NCBI GenBank assembly: GCA_039920865.1
Contig: JBDSCZ010000052.1
Coordinates: 1 to 19,146 of the forward strand
Length of the DNA stretch: 19,146 nucleotides
Direction of reading: 5' to 3'
Source of the DNA: AVCC01 sp039920865
GTDB lineage: Bacteria; Pseudomonadota; Gammaproteobacteria; Burkholderiales; Burkholderiaceae_D
Below the pieces are notes generated by a model, which saw only the letters and a program-made list of their open reading frames with translations, was not told the origin of the DNA and searched no databases. A program made the position numbers and the translations under genes. Every line of letters begins with the position of its first letter. Position 1 is the first letter of the stretch. Shown here piece by piece: positions 1-6,651 of the stretch.

Positions 1-942
1 GACGCCTGGTCCGCCGCCGTTGGCGATGACTGCAAGCCGGTTGCCGCGTGGTAACCGCCCAGCGCCAATCAATTGCTCGGCGGAGAATAGTTCAGAGTAG
101 GTTCGGACGCGAACTGCACCGCATCGACGCAGCACCGCATCGAAGGCGGCATCGTCGTCTATCGGCAAGCCGGTGCGACTGATCGCCGCTTTGCTTGCCG
201 AAAGATGGCGTCCGGCCTTGAGCACGATGACAGGCTTGACACGCGCGGCGGCGCGCAGCCCGGAAATGAAGCGCCGCGCGTCGCGCACGCCCTCCATATA
301 GATCAGGATGCTGTGCGTTTGCGCGTCCTGGGTCAGATAATCCAGTATCTCGCCTAAGTCCAGGTCGATACCGGCGCCCATCGATATCACACTCGAAAAT
401 CCGATTCCCGAGGCTTGCGCCCCGTCCACCAGCGCCGCGGCAACCGCGCCGGACTGTGAAACCAGTGCAATGGATCCGGGCAACGCCATGCGACGGGCAA
501 AAGTCGCATTGAGCCCGATTTGCGGGCGCATGATGCCCAGGCAATTTGGTCCGACAATGCGCAGACTGTGGGCGTGCGCCGCAGTGAGCATCTTTTGCTC
601 AAGCCGGCGGCCTTCGGCGCCGAGTTCGCCGAAACCTGCCGAGAGTACCACCGCGCTTCGGGTGCCAGCCTTGCCTGCATCATTGATGATGGCTGGGACT
701 GTGACGGCCGGGGTCGTCACCAGGATCAGATCGACTCGATGTCCGATCGCCGCAATCGATGGGTGGCATGGCAAACCGGCCACGCTTTGATACTTCGGAT
801 TGACCGCAATCAGCTCGCCCGCATATCCTGCGCAGCGCAAGTTGTCGAAGGCGATTTGTCCGAACGAACCGGTGCGCTCGCTGGCGCCAATTACTGCGAT
901 GCTGTTAGGAGAAAAGAGATGCTCAAGATAATGGGTACTCAT
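1..942 (-). CDS. Pat-like protein lysine acetyltransferase / ADP-forming acyl-CoA synthetase homologue, N-terminal part (cut by window edge)
   Basis: An uninterrupted frame of 314 codons runs from an ATG at 942 to position 1 with no stop, so the gene continues to the left. Residues 12-28 (PNSIAVIGASERTGSFG) form the Rossmann-type CoA-binding domain of NDP-forming acyl-CoA synthetases. Residues about 150-290 match the succinyl-CoA-ligase-like domain (SQSGAV at 162-167). In active ADP-forming synthetases a phospho-accepting His sits in an SHTG motif; here residues 255-258 read SRTG, so the His is replaced by Arg256. E. coli PatZ, as I recall its sequence, also lacks this His and shares the pattern that follows (ELFSA at 284-288, then an NG-rich turn). 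I therefore favour a Pat-type enzyme, whose GNAT domain would lie beyond the left edge and cannot be seen. An inactive or atypical synthetase is the alternative. The ribosome site is weak (AGG about 9 nt upstream). Confidence 0.75.
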   Translation of the reverse strand, partial: MSTHYLEHLFSPNSIAVIGASERTGSFGQIAFDNLRCAGYAGELIAVNPKYQSVAGLPCHPSIAAIGHRVDLILVTTPAVTVPAIINDAGKAGTRSAVVLSAGFGELGAEGRRLEQKMLTAAHAHSLRIVGPNCLGIMRPQIGLNATFARRMALPGSIALVSQSGAVAAALVDGAQASGIGFSSVISMGAGIDLDLGEILDYLTQDAQTHSILIYMEGVRDARRFISGLRAAARVKPVIVLKAGRHLSASKAAISRTGLPIDDDAAFDAVLRRCGAVRVRTYSELFSAEQLIGAGRLPRGNRLAVIANGGGPGV

Positions 943-1008
943 TGCTCATACCTATTGGAAATTCTTCCGCCTGAACCACAACTAGAAGCGTTGGAAAACT
1001 ACAGATTT

Positions 1009-1131
1009 CCTGATTAGTTACCAACCTCAGACTAAGAGCAGAATTCACAATCTCGTCATTCCCGCGAATGCGGGGATGACGGGGGTTTTTTGAACGTGTA
1101 ATGCTGTATCTGAGGTAGATAACTAATCAGG
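1009..1131. mobile_element. MITE-like non-autonomous element with 22-bp terminal inverted repeats and 8-bp target duplication
   Basis: The ends are 22-bp inverted repeats: 1009-1030 against 1110-1131, 20 of 22 positions matching, mismatches at 1021 and 1023. Each arm starts CCTGATTAGTTA and ends ACCTCAG. The element is flanked directly by ACAGATTT at 1001-1008 and again at 1132-1139, which is what an 8-bp target-site duplication looks like. There is no room for a transposase. A strong hairpin sits at the centre. It lies between the thioesterase and Pat-like genes, in the 5' region of the latter. The transposase family that moved it is not identified. Confidence 0.72.
1054..1081. repeat. Central palindrome of the MITE-like element (dRS3/REP-like hairpin)
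   Basis: The arms CGTCATTCCCGC (1054-1065) and GCGGGGATGACG (1070-1081) pair over 12 positions with one T:G wobble around a GAAT loop. The core nearly fits the neisserial dRS3 pattern ATTCCC-N8-GGGAAT, the last arm being GGGGAT. On the plus strand it is followed by TTTTTT at 1086-1091, so it could terminate plus-strand transcription. On the minus strand, where the neighbouring genes lie, there is no T-run. Confidence 0.6.
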
Positions 1132-1139
1132 ACAGATTT

Positions 1140-1371
1140 TTACAAAGGTTCACTAGGATGGTGTTGCAAGCCGTAACGAACTGTGCCGGCCCAATGTATC
1201 ACTTGATTGGTGAATAACCGACAACCAAGGTGCAATTCGAAGAAAAATACTTGGAGGAACGTCAAACTTGGGACGCATCAGCCGATTTATGGATGGCGAT
1301 AAAAAGAACCAAAGAACCGGAATGTACTGTTTAGTGCAGGAAGCAGACCGCTCATGCCCCAGACCGATTCC
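1140..1371. other. Gene-poor stretch between the inverted-repeat element and the thioesterase gene
   Basis: No convincing gene or terminator is visible. A short plus-strand frame (GTG 1230 to TAG 1334, 34 residues) and a short minus-strand frame across about 1143-1280 both look weakly protein-like, but they overlap, lack good ribosome sites and match nothing I recognise. The promoter for the leftward Pat-like gene could lie here or inside the element, but I cannot place -35/-10 boxes with confidence. Confidence 0.4.
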
Positions 1372-1800
1372 CTACGACCTGAGCGGCTCCAATGCCAGTT
1401 CAGCTGCACGCTGCCCTACCTCAGCAGGAAACGGCTGCGACTTGCGCGTCTTCGGATCGAGGCATACCACGGTAAAGTCGCAGGTGGCGCAAGTTGCGCC
1501 GCTTTCAGTATTCAGCAGTTCGTGCCGAAAACACAATACCTTTTCGCGCATCTCGATCAACCCGGTACGCACCATGATCGTGTCGCCCGGATACAGCTCC
1601 TTTTGATAGCTGATGTTCTGCTGAACCGCTGCCAAATGCACTTCACCGTTGCGCAGGCGCGACGCGGTAAGTCCCAACATCGCGTAGAACTGCCAGCACG
1701 CTTCCTCAAAAAATTCCATATAGGCGCGTACATTGATGTGTCCCATGTGGTCACGCTGCCACTCGTGAACCGTGCCGCGCGCGGTTTCGACCATTGCCAT
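1372..1800 (-). CDS. Acyl-CoA thioesterase, 4-hydroxybenzoyl-CoA thioesterase (hot-dog) family
   Basis: The product is 142 residues, normal for a single hot-dog thioesterase. Residues 14-34 carry the family signature (DHMGHIN at 17-23, then a Tyr and an acidic helix). Asp17 is at the place of the catalytic Asp of Pseudomonas 4-hydroxybenzoyl-CoA thioesterase. The start chosen is the ATG at 1800, with GGGAG 7-8 nt upstream; the longer frame from 1830 has no such site. It is the last gene of the bclA-transporter operon, 86 nt after livF. Box-pathway clusters often include such an enzyme, thought to hydrolyse benzoyl-CoA or dead-end aromatic CoA esters and so release CoA. The exact substrate is inferred from context. 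Confidence 0.85.
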   Translation of the reverse strand: MAMVETARGTVHEWQRDHMGHINVRAYMEFFEEACWQFYAMLGLTASRLRNGEVHLAAVQQNISYQKELYPGDTIMVRTGLIEMREKVLCFRHELLNTESGATCATCDFTVVCLDPKTRKSQPFPAEVGQRAAELALEPLRS

Positions 1801-1886
1801 GATTGTTTCTCCCTTGGTTAAAAATGCCATCGTGGCGCAAGGCTCTAGTGAGGCCGCTTCGCTTTTTCCTCCTGCTTTTCACCCAA

Positions 1887-2603
1887 TCAAATTCCGAGAC
1901 TGCGCTGTAACAGTTCAGACTGCCCGACCAGATCCTTGGTGGTGCCGTCGAACACGATCTTGCCTTTGACCAGCAGGATATTGCGATCGGTGATCGCCGA
2001 GACGGCGGCAAAATTCTTGTCGACGATGATGGTGGCGATGCCGGTGGCGCGGATCGCCTTGATGATATTCCAGATATCCTGCGCAATCAGCGGCGCCAGT
2101 CCTTCGGTTGCCTCATCGAGAATCAGCAGTTCGGGATTGGTCATCAGCGCACGGCCGATGGTCAGCATCTGCTGCTCGCCACCGGACAGTTTCTGGCCGC
2201 CGTAATTGAGCCGTTCGGCCAGCCGCGGGAAGCTGGCCAGTACCCGCTCATAGGTCCATTCACGGCGGCCATTTTTCCCGGCGCGTGCTGCCATGATCAG
2301 ATTTTCGCGCACCGACAGGTTCGGAAAAATGCCGCGCCCCTCTGGTACGTAGGCGATCCCCTGGCGCGCAATCAGATGCGGTTCGGCCCGCGTCATGTCA
2401 CGTCCAAAGACATGCACCGCGCCGCTCCGCGGCCGCACATGGCCGATCAGGCTGCCGAGCAGCGTGGTCTTGCCCATGCCGTTGCGCCCCATCAGGCCGA
2501 TCGTCTCGCCCGCCCGTACCGTTAAATCGATGCCGTGCAGGATATGGCTTTCGCCGTAATACGTATGCAAGCCGTCGGCCTGGATGATCGTGGTTTCAGC
2601 CAT
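1887..2603 (-). CDS. livF: ABC transporter ATP-binding protein, LivF type (aromatic acid / branched-chain amino acid family)
   Basis: The product is 238 residues, standard for LivF. It has Walker A GRNGMGKT at 39-46, the ABC signature LSGGEQ at 139-144 and Walker B LLILDE at 159-164. As usual for LivF, the switch region has no His; here it reads VDKN where E. coli LivF has VEQN. The phrase AYVPEGRGIFPNLSVREN (84-101) is typical of the family. The start overlaps the end of livG by 8 bp, which implies translational coupling. With LivG it should power uptake through LivH/LivM. Linkage to bclA and boxR points to benzoate or a related aromatic acid rather than an amino acid, but that is inference. 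Confidence 0.93.
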   Translation of the reverse strand: MAETTIIQADGLHTYYGESHILHGIDLTVRAGETIGLMGRNGMGKTTLLGSLIGHVRPRSGAVHVFGRDMTRAEPHLIARQGIAYVPEGRGIFPNLSVRENLIMAARAGKNGRREWTYERVLASFPRLAERLNYGGQKLSGGEQQMLTIGRALMTNPELLILDEATEGLAPLIAQDIWNIIKAIRATGIATIIVDKNFAAVSAITDRNILLVKGKIVFDGTTKDLVGQSELLQRSLGI

Positions 2604-3372
2604 GGTGTTGCTCCTCTTCCGCGACCTCTTCGCTGCCCAGATAGGCGCGCTGCACTTGTGGGCTGTTGCGGATCTGCTCGGGTGTGCCTGATTCCAGGAT
2701 GTTGCCGTTAACCATCACCGTCAGCGTCTGCGCCAGCGCGAATACCGCATCCATATCGTGTTCCACCAGCAATACCGCGTGGGTCTGGCTGATCTGCTGC
2801 AGCAGCCGCACCATGCTGGCCGCTTCCTCGGCGCCCATGCCGGCCAGCGGCTCGTCGAGCAGCAACACTTGCGGCCGGGTTGCCAGCGACATCGCGATTT
2901 CAAGCTGGCGCTGTTCGCCGTGGCTCAGGGTGCCGGCAGTCACGTCGGCCCGGTGCTGCAGCCCGACTGCCTCCAGCGCCTGTTCGGCGGCCGCAATGAT
3001 AGAGCGGTAGTAGCCGGCTGGGCGGAACGGATTGAACGCATGCGGCTCGCGCGATTGTGCCGCCAGCCGGCAGTTTTCCAGCGCACTGAAGCCGCCGAAG
3101 ATATTGGTCTTCTGGTAGCTGCGACCGATCCCCAGCTGCGAGCGCTGCTGCGGCGACAGGCCGCTGATCTCGCGCCCGTGCAGATGGATTTGGCCGCCGC
3201 TGGGCAGGATGTCGCCTGACAGCAGATTGATCAGGGTGCTCTTGCCGGCGCCGTTCGGCCCGATCACCGCATGCAGCGCACCTTTGGCAAGCTGCAGCGA
3301 CACCTGGTTGACCGCAGTCAGGCCGCCAAAGCGTTTGCTCAGGCCGCTGACGCTGAGGGCGAATTCGGTCAT
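2596..3372 (-). CDS. livG: ABC transporter ATP-binding protein, LivG type
   Basis: The product is 258 residues. Walker A GPNGAGKS is at 38-45, the signature is LSHGEQ at 149-154 (second Gly of LSGGQ changed to His), Walker B is VLLLDEP at 169-175 and the H-loop His is 205 in VEHD. The C-terminal tail (GTPEQI, then AYLG) is typical of LivG. The same frame stays open for 97 codons upstream, but that part lies inside livM in another frame. The ATG at 3372 has a strong AAGGAG 5-6 nt upstream and overlaps the livM stop by 4 bp (ATGA), so it is the start. It pairs with LivF as the second ATPase of the heterodimer. Confidence 0.93.
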   Translation of the reverse strand: MTEFALSVSGLSKRFGGLTAVNQVSLQLAKGALHAVIGPNGAGKSTLINLLSGDILPSGGQIHLHGREISGLSPQQRSQLGIGRSYQKTNIFGGFSALENCRLAAQSREPHAFNPFRPAGYYRSIIAAAEQALEAVGLQHRADVTAGTLSHGEQRQLEIAMSLATRPQVLLLDEPLAGMGAEEAASMVRLLQQISQTHAVLLVEHDMDAVFALAQTLTVMVNGNILESGTPEQIRNSPQVQRAYLGSEEVAEEEQHHG

Positions 3373-4427
3373 TTTTTCTCCTTGTCCGCAGCGGTGCGGC
3401 CCAGCCGGTTCAGCAAGCCGGCCAGCCCGTTCGGCAGCAGCAGCACCATCAGCACGATGAAGGTTCCCATCGCCAGCTGCCAGTGGCGGGCCCAGCTGCC
3501 GAACAGGAATTCGCTGGAAAAAAATTCCTGCATCAATACCATTGAAAAGGCGCCGATCACCGCGCCGTACAGGCTGCCGATACCACCCAGCAGCAGCATC
3601 ATCAGGACGTTGCCGGAATTGTGCCAGGACAGAATTTCCGGGCTGACGTAGCCGAACTGGCAAGCCGCCAAATAGCCGGACAGCCCGGCCAGCATGCCGG
3701 CCAGCACGAAAGCGCCCAGCTTGTACCAGTACACATCGAAACCGAGCGAGCGCATCCGGTGCTCGTTGGCCTTGATGCCGAGCAGCGCATGGCCGAACGG
3801 CGAGCGCAGCACCATCCGCAGGATGAAATACACCGCCAGCATCAGGCCGAAAATAAGATAGTAAAACTGCGCCGGATCATCCAGATTCAGCAGCCGGTTC
3901 CCGGCCACCCGCAGTTCCGGCTTGACATACAGGTACAGGCCATCCGAGCCGCCGCCCAGTTTGGTGTCATGGAACAGGAAGTACAGCATTTGCGCGAAGG
4001 CGAGCGTGACCATGATGAAATAAATCCCCGAGGTGCGCAGCACCAGCAGCCCGATCACCAGCGCCAGCACGCCGGACGCCAGCATCGCCAGCGGCAGCGT
4101 CGTCAGCAGGCTGGCCGCTTCGTATTGCGGCGACAGCAGCGCCACCACGTAGCCGGCCAACCCGAAATAGGCCGAGTGCCCGAGGCTGACCAGGCCGGTA
4201 TAGCCGACCAGCAGATCGAGGCTGAGCGCAAAGATCGCCATGATCATGATCTTGCTGAACAGCTGCAGGTAAAACGGCGAACCGATCAGCGGAATCAGGG
4301 CGAGGCCAAGCGCGCCCAGCGCCAGCAGTGCCGGCAACGCCCGGACAGAGAAACGCCCGCTTTTCGCCGGCGCGCCCAAAGAAATCAGCGGCATCGCTGC
4401 AAGTGTGGTTTTGGGTTGTGTCTGCAT
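3369..4427 (-). CDS. livM: ABC transporter permease, LivM type
   Basis: This is a 352-residue, strongly hydrophobic inner-membrane protein. The family segment GYTGLVSLGHSAYFG lies at 75-89, and hydrophobic helices continue to about residue 340. A longer polar N-terminus (residues 1-30) precedes the first helix. The C-terminus (PNGLAGLL region) is the usual end of LivM. It starts 7 nt after the livH stop and overlaps livG by 4 bp, so it is co-translated with its partners. It forms the transmembrane channel with LivH. Substrate assignment to an aromatic carboxylate rests on neighbouring bclA and boxR. Confidence 0.92.
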   Translation of the reverse strand: MQTQPKTTLAAMPLISLGAPAKSGRFSVRALPALLALGALGLALIPLIGSPFYLQLFSKIMIMAIFALSLDLLVGYTGLVSLGHSAYFGLAGYVVALLSPQYEAASLLTTLPLAMLASGVLALVIGLLVLRTSGIYFIMVTLAFAQMLYFLFHDTKLGGGSDGLYLYVKPELRVAGNRLLNLDDPAQFYYLIFGLMLAVYFILRMVLRSPFGHALLGIKANEHRMRSLGFDVYWYKLGAFVLAGMLAGLSGYLAACQFGYVSPEILSWHNSGNVLMMLLLGGIGSLYGAVIGAFSMVLMQEFFSSEFLFGSWARHWQLAMGTFIVLMVLLLPNGLAGLLNRLGRTAADKEKK

Positions 4428-4434
4428 GATGTTC

Positions 4435-5292
4435 TCAAGCCCCCTTGAACAGACCCTGGGGCCGCCAGAGCAATATCACCGCCATCAGCAGATACACTGC
4501 GAAGCCGGAAAATTCGGGCAAGAAGACCTTGCCCAGCGTATCGGCGAACCCGATCATCAGCGCCGCCACCAGCGCACCCTTGATCGAGCCGATGCCGCCA
4601 ATCACGACCACCACGAAGCAGATGATCAGGATCTGGTTGCCCATGCCCGGATAGACCGAAGACAGCGGCGCCGCAATCATGCCGGCGAATGCGGCCAGCG
4701 CCAGCCCGACCGCAAACACCAGGCTGTACAGCAGCTTGATGTTGATGCCGAGCGATTGCACCATCTTGCGATTGGAACTGCCGGCCCGGATCATCATCCC
4801 CAGTCGCGTCTTCTGGATCACCCAGTACATCGCAGCGGCGATGAGCAGGCAGGTGCCGGAGACGAACAACCGGTACACCGGATAACTGAGGTTTTCGGTC
4901 ATCGGAATCGAGTAGTTCAGCAGCGCCGGAATCGCGACCCCCTGCACTTCGTCGCCCAGCAGGATGCTGCGCAACTCTTCGAAAATCAGGATCAGGCCAA
5001 ACGTCAGCAACACCTGCTGCAAATGGTCGCGCTGATACAGGCGCCGGAACAGCACCGACTCCAGCGCCATTCCGAGCAGCAGCACGATCAGCAGACCGAT
5101 CGGGATCGCCATCCACAGGCTGCCGGTCTGCTTCGCAAGCCAGTACGCCAGATAGGCGCCGATCATGTAAAAGCTGCCATGCGCCATATTGATCACGCCC
5201 ATGATGCCGAACACCAGCGTCAGGCCGCTGGCCAGCAGGAACAGCAGCAAGCCGTACTGGATGCTATTTAATAACTGGATCAGGAATTCCAT
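4435..5292 (-). CDS. livH: ABC transporter permease, LivH type
   Basis: This is a 285-residue polytopic membrane protein with the LivH hallmark GLTLVFGIMGVINMAHG at 23-39 and the conserved GGIGSIKGALVAALMIG stretch near the C-terminus, ending in the usual RPQGLF. The start is the ATG at 5290-5292; its ribosome site is poor (a G-rich GCGGGG about 12 nt upstream), so translation may be weaker than that of the binding protein before it. It is separated from the binding-protein gene by 92 nt that contain a stem-loop. It forms the transport pore with LivM. Confidence 0.92.
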   Translation of the reverse strand: MEFLIQLLNSIQYGLLLFLLASGLTLVFGIMGVINMAHGSFYMIGAYLAYWLAKQTGSLWMAIPIGLLIVLLLGMALESVLFRRLYQRDHLQQVLLTFGLILIFEELRSILLGDEVQGVAIPALLNYSIPMTENLSYPVYRLFVSGTCLLIAAAMYWVIQKTRLGMMIRAGSSNRKMVQSLGINIKLLYSLVFAVGLALAAFAGMIAAPLSSVYPGMGNQILIICFVVVVIGGIGSIKGALVAALMIGFADTLGKVFLPEFSGFAVYLLMAVILLWRPQGLFKGA

Positions 5293-5330
5293 GGTGCTGC
5301 GCCCCGCAAAGGATGATGGCTACGGAAACA

Positions 5331-5364
5331 ACCGGCAGCGGCGCTCAGGCCGAATGCTGCCGGT
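5331..5364 (-). promoter_or_regulatory. Intercistronic stem-loop between the binding-protein gene and livH
   Basis: ACCGGCAGC (5331-5339) and GCTGCCGGT (5356-5364) form a perfect 9-bp stem with a 16-nt loop. There is no T-run, so a full terminator is unlikely. In ABC operons such structures often protect the mRNA of the binding protein so that it is made in excess over the permeases; that role is inferred here. Confidence 0.5.
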
Positions 5365-5384
5365 CAGGTAATGCGTGCTTGCTG

Positions 5385-6584
5385 TTATGTAATCTTGCAG
5401 CCGCGGGCCGGATCTTCGAGCGCCTTGGCAGCGACGCCGGTGACCTTGTTTTCCTTGCCGGTCACCTTGCGCAGGTAGATATCCTGCACCGGGTTATGTG
5501 CGCGCGACAGCGTCCACGGGCCGCGCGGGCTATCGATCTTGACCTTTTCCATCGCCGCGATCAGCGCCGGTTTATTGCCGGTATTGCCCTTGACCGCATC
5601 CAGGCCATTTGCATACAGCAGGCCGGCATCGTAGCCCTGCACCGCATACACGTCGGGCTGGATCTTGTAGGCCTTGACATACGCCAGCCGGAACGCCTTG
5701 TTGCGCGGGGTATCGATGCCATCGCCGTAATGCAGCGTCGTTTCCAGGCCGTCGGCCGCTTCGCCTTGCGCTTCGAGCACGCCATCGGTCAGGAAACCGG
5801 AGCCGAACAGCGGGATCTTGCCCTTCAGGCCAGCTGCGGCATAATCCTTGACAAACTTCAACGCGCCGGCGCCGGCAAAGAATGCATACACGGCATCGGG
5901 CTTGAGCGAGGCGATCTGCGTCAGCAGTGCCTGGAACTCGACCGTCGGGAATGGCACCCACAACTCTTTACTTACCTTGCCGCCAGCCTTGGTCAGACCT
6001 TCGGTAAATGCGCCCACCGACTCCTCGCCAAACGCATATTTCCAGGCGATGGTGACGACATTCTTGTGGCCGCGCTCGACCATGACCTTGCCCAGCGGAT
6101 AGGAGGTTTGCCAGCTGCTGAACGAGGTGCGGAAAATATTCGGTGCGCACAAGGCGCCGGTCGCCGCATTCACGCCGGCATTCGGAATGATCAACAGGGT
6201 GCCGCTATCGCGCGCGATCTTGACCATACCCATCGCCACTCCGCTGTGTACGGTGCCGATCATCACATCGACCTTGTCGCGCTGCACCAGCTTGTTGGCG
6301 TTTTCCGGGCCTTTCGACGGGTCTGACTCATCATCGACTGTGAAATATTCGACCTCGCGGCCGCCCAGCTTGCCGCCGCGTTCCGCCACCGCCAGCTTGA
6401 AGCCGTTGGTTATCGCATTGCCCAGCGGGGCGTAGGTGCCGGTATACGGCAGCATCAGGCCGATCCGGATTTTCGCCGATTGCGCCAGCGCGGAACGGCC
6501 AGGCACAAACAGCCCGGTCGATAGCAGGCCAGCGCTAGCCAGCAACTGCCGGCGACTTTTGTTCGGATTCGAATCTTCATGCAT
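5385..6584 (-). CDS. Periplasmic substrate-binding protein of the aromatic-acid ABC transporter (Peripla_BP_6 / LivK-like)
   Basis: The product is 399 residues. The N-terminus carries a probable Tat signal: twin arginine in SRRQLL (10-15), a hydrophobic stretch at 16-28 and an ALAQ cleavage region near 32-35. The mature part begins IRIGLMLPYTGTYAPLG, the classic start of type-I periplasmic binding proteins of the LivK/aromatic group, followed by VDDESDPSKG. The ATG at 6584 has GAGGAG about 8 nt upstream. It lies 67 nt after bclA and just before the permease genes, so it should be the ligand receptor for the LivHMGF importer. Benzoate or a hydroxylated or longer aromatic acid is the likely ligand, inferred from linkage to bclA. 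Confidence 0.9.
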   Translation of the reverse strand: MHEDSNPNKSRRQLLASAGLLSTGLFVPGRSALAQSAKIRIGLMLPYTGTYAPLGNAITNGFKLAVAERGGKLGGREVEYFTVDDESDPSKGPENANKLVQRDKVDVMIGTVHSGVAMGMVKIARDSGTLLIIPNAGVNAATGALCAPNIFRTSFSSWQTSYPLGKVMVERGHKNVVTIAWKYAFGEESVGAFTEGLTKAGGKVSKELWVPFPTVEFQALLTQIASLKPDAVYAFFAGAGALKFVKDYAAAGLKGKIPLFGSGFLTDGVLEAQGEAADGLETTLHYGDGIDTPRNKAFRLAYVKAYKIQPDVYAVQGYDAGLLYANGLDAVKGNTGNKPALIAAMEKVKIDSPRGPWTLSRAHNPVQDIYLRKVTGKENKVTGVAAKALEDPARGCKIT

Positions 6585-6651
6585 GCTTGTCTCCTCGTTA
6601 TTATCAGGGTGCTACTGGACGTTGCTACTGGTCAGGACGTGAATTCTGTGT

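Noticed and set aside
1143..1280. Minus-strand open frame ending in a TAA next to the target duplication
   Set aside because: Short, without a convincing start or family match, and it overlaps the equally weak plus-strand frame.
919..1334. Plus-strand gene remnant split by the MITE-like element (frame to TAA at 1215, then a second frame to TAG at 1334)
   Set aside because: If the element is removed, the frame joins across the site, which is tempting. But it starts inside the antisense of the Pat-like gene, has an internal stop, no recognisable domain and no clear ribosome site.
1821..1840. Hairpin-like GCCA/TGGC followed by T-run between livF and the thioesterase gene
   Set aside because: Only four clean base pairs; too weak to call a terminator, and the gap is short enough for one operon.
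3373..3663. N-terminal extension of LivG by 97 residues
   Set aside because: It overlaps livM in another frame, is compositionally unlike an ABC protein, and a strong ribosome site precedes the ATG at 3372.
3621..5271. Long plus-strand frames opposite livM and livH, rich in Gln, Arg and His
   Set aside because: They are antisense shadows of membrane-protein codons in G+C-rich DNA, with no domain and no ribosome site.
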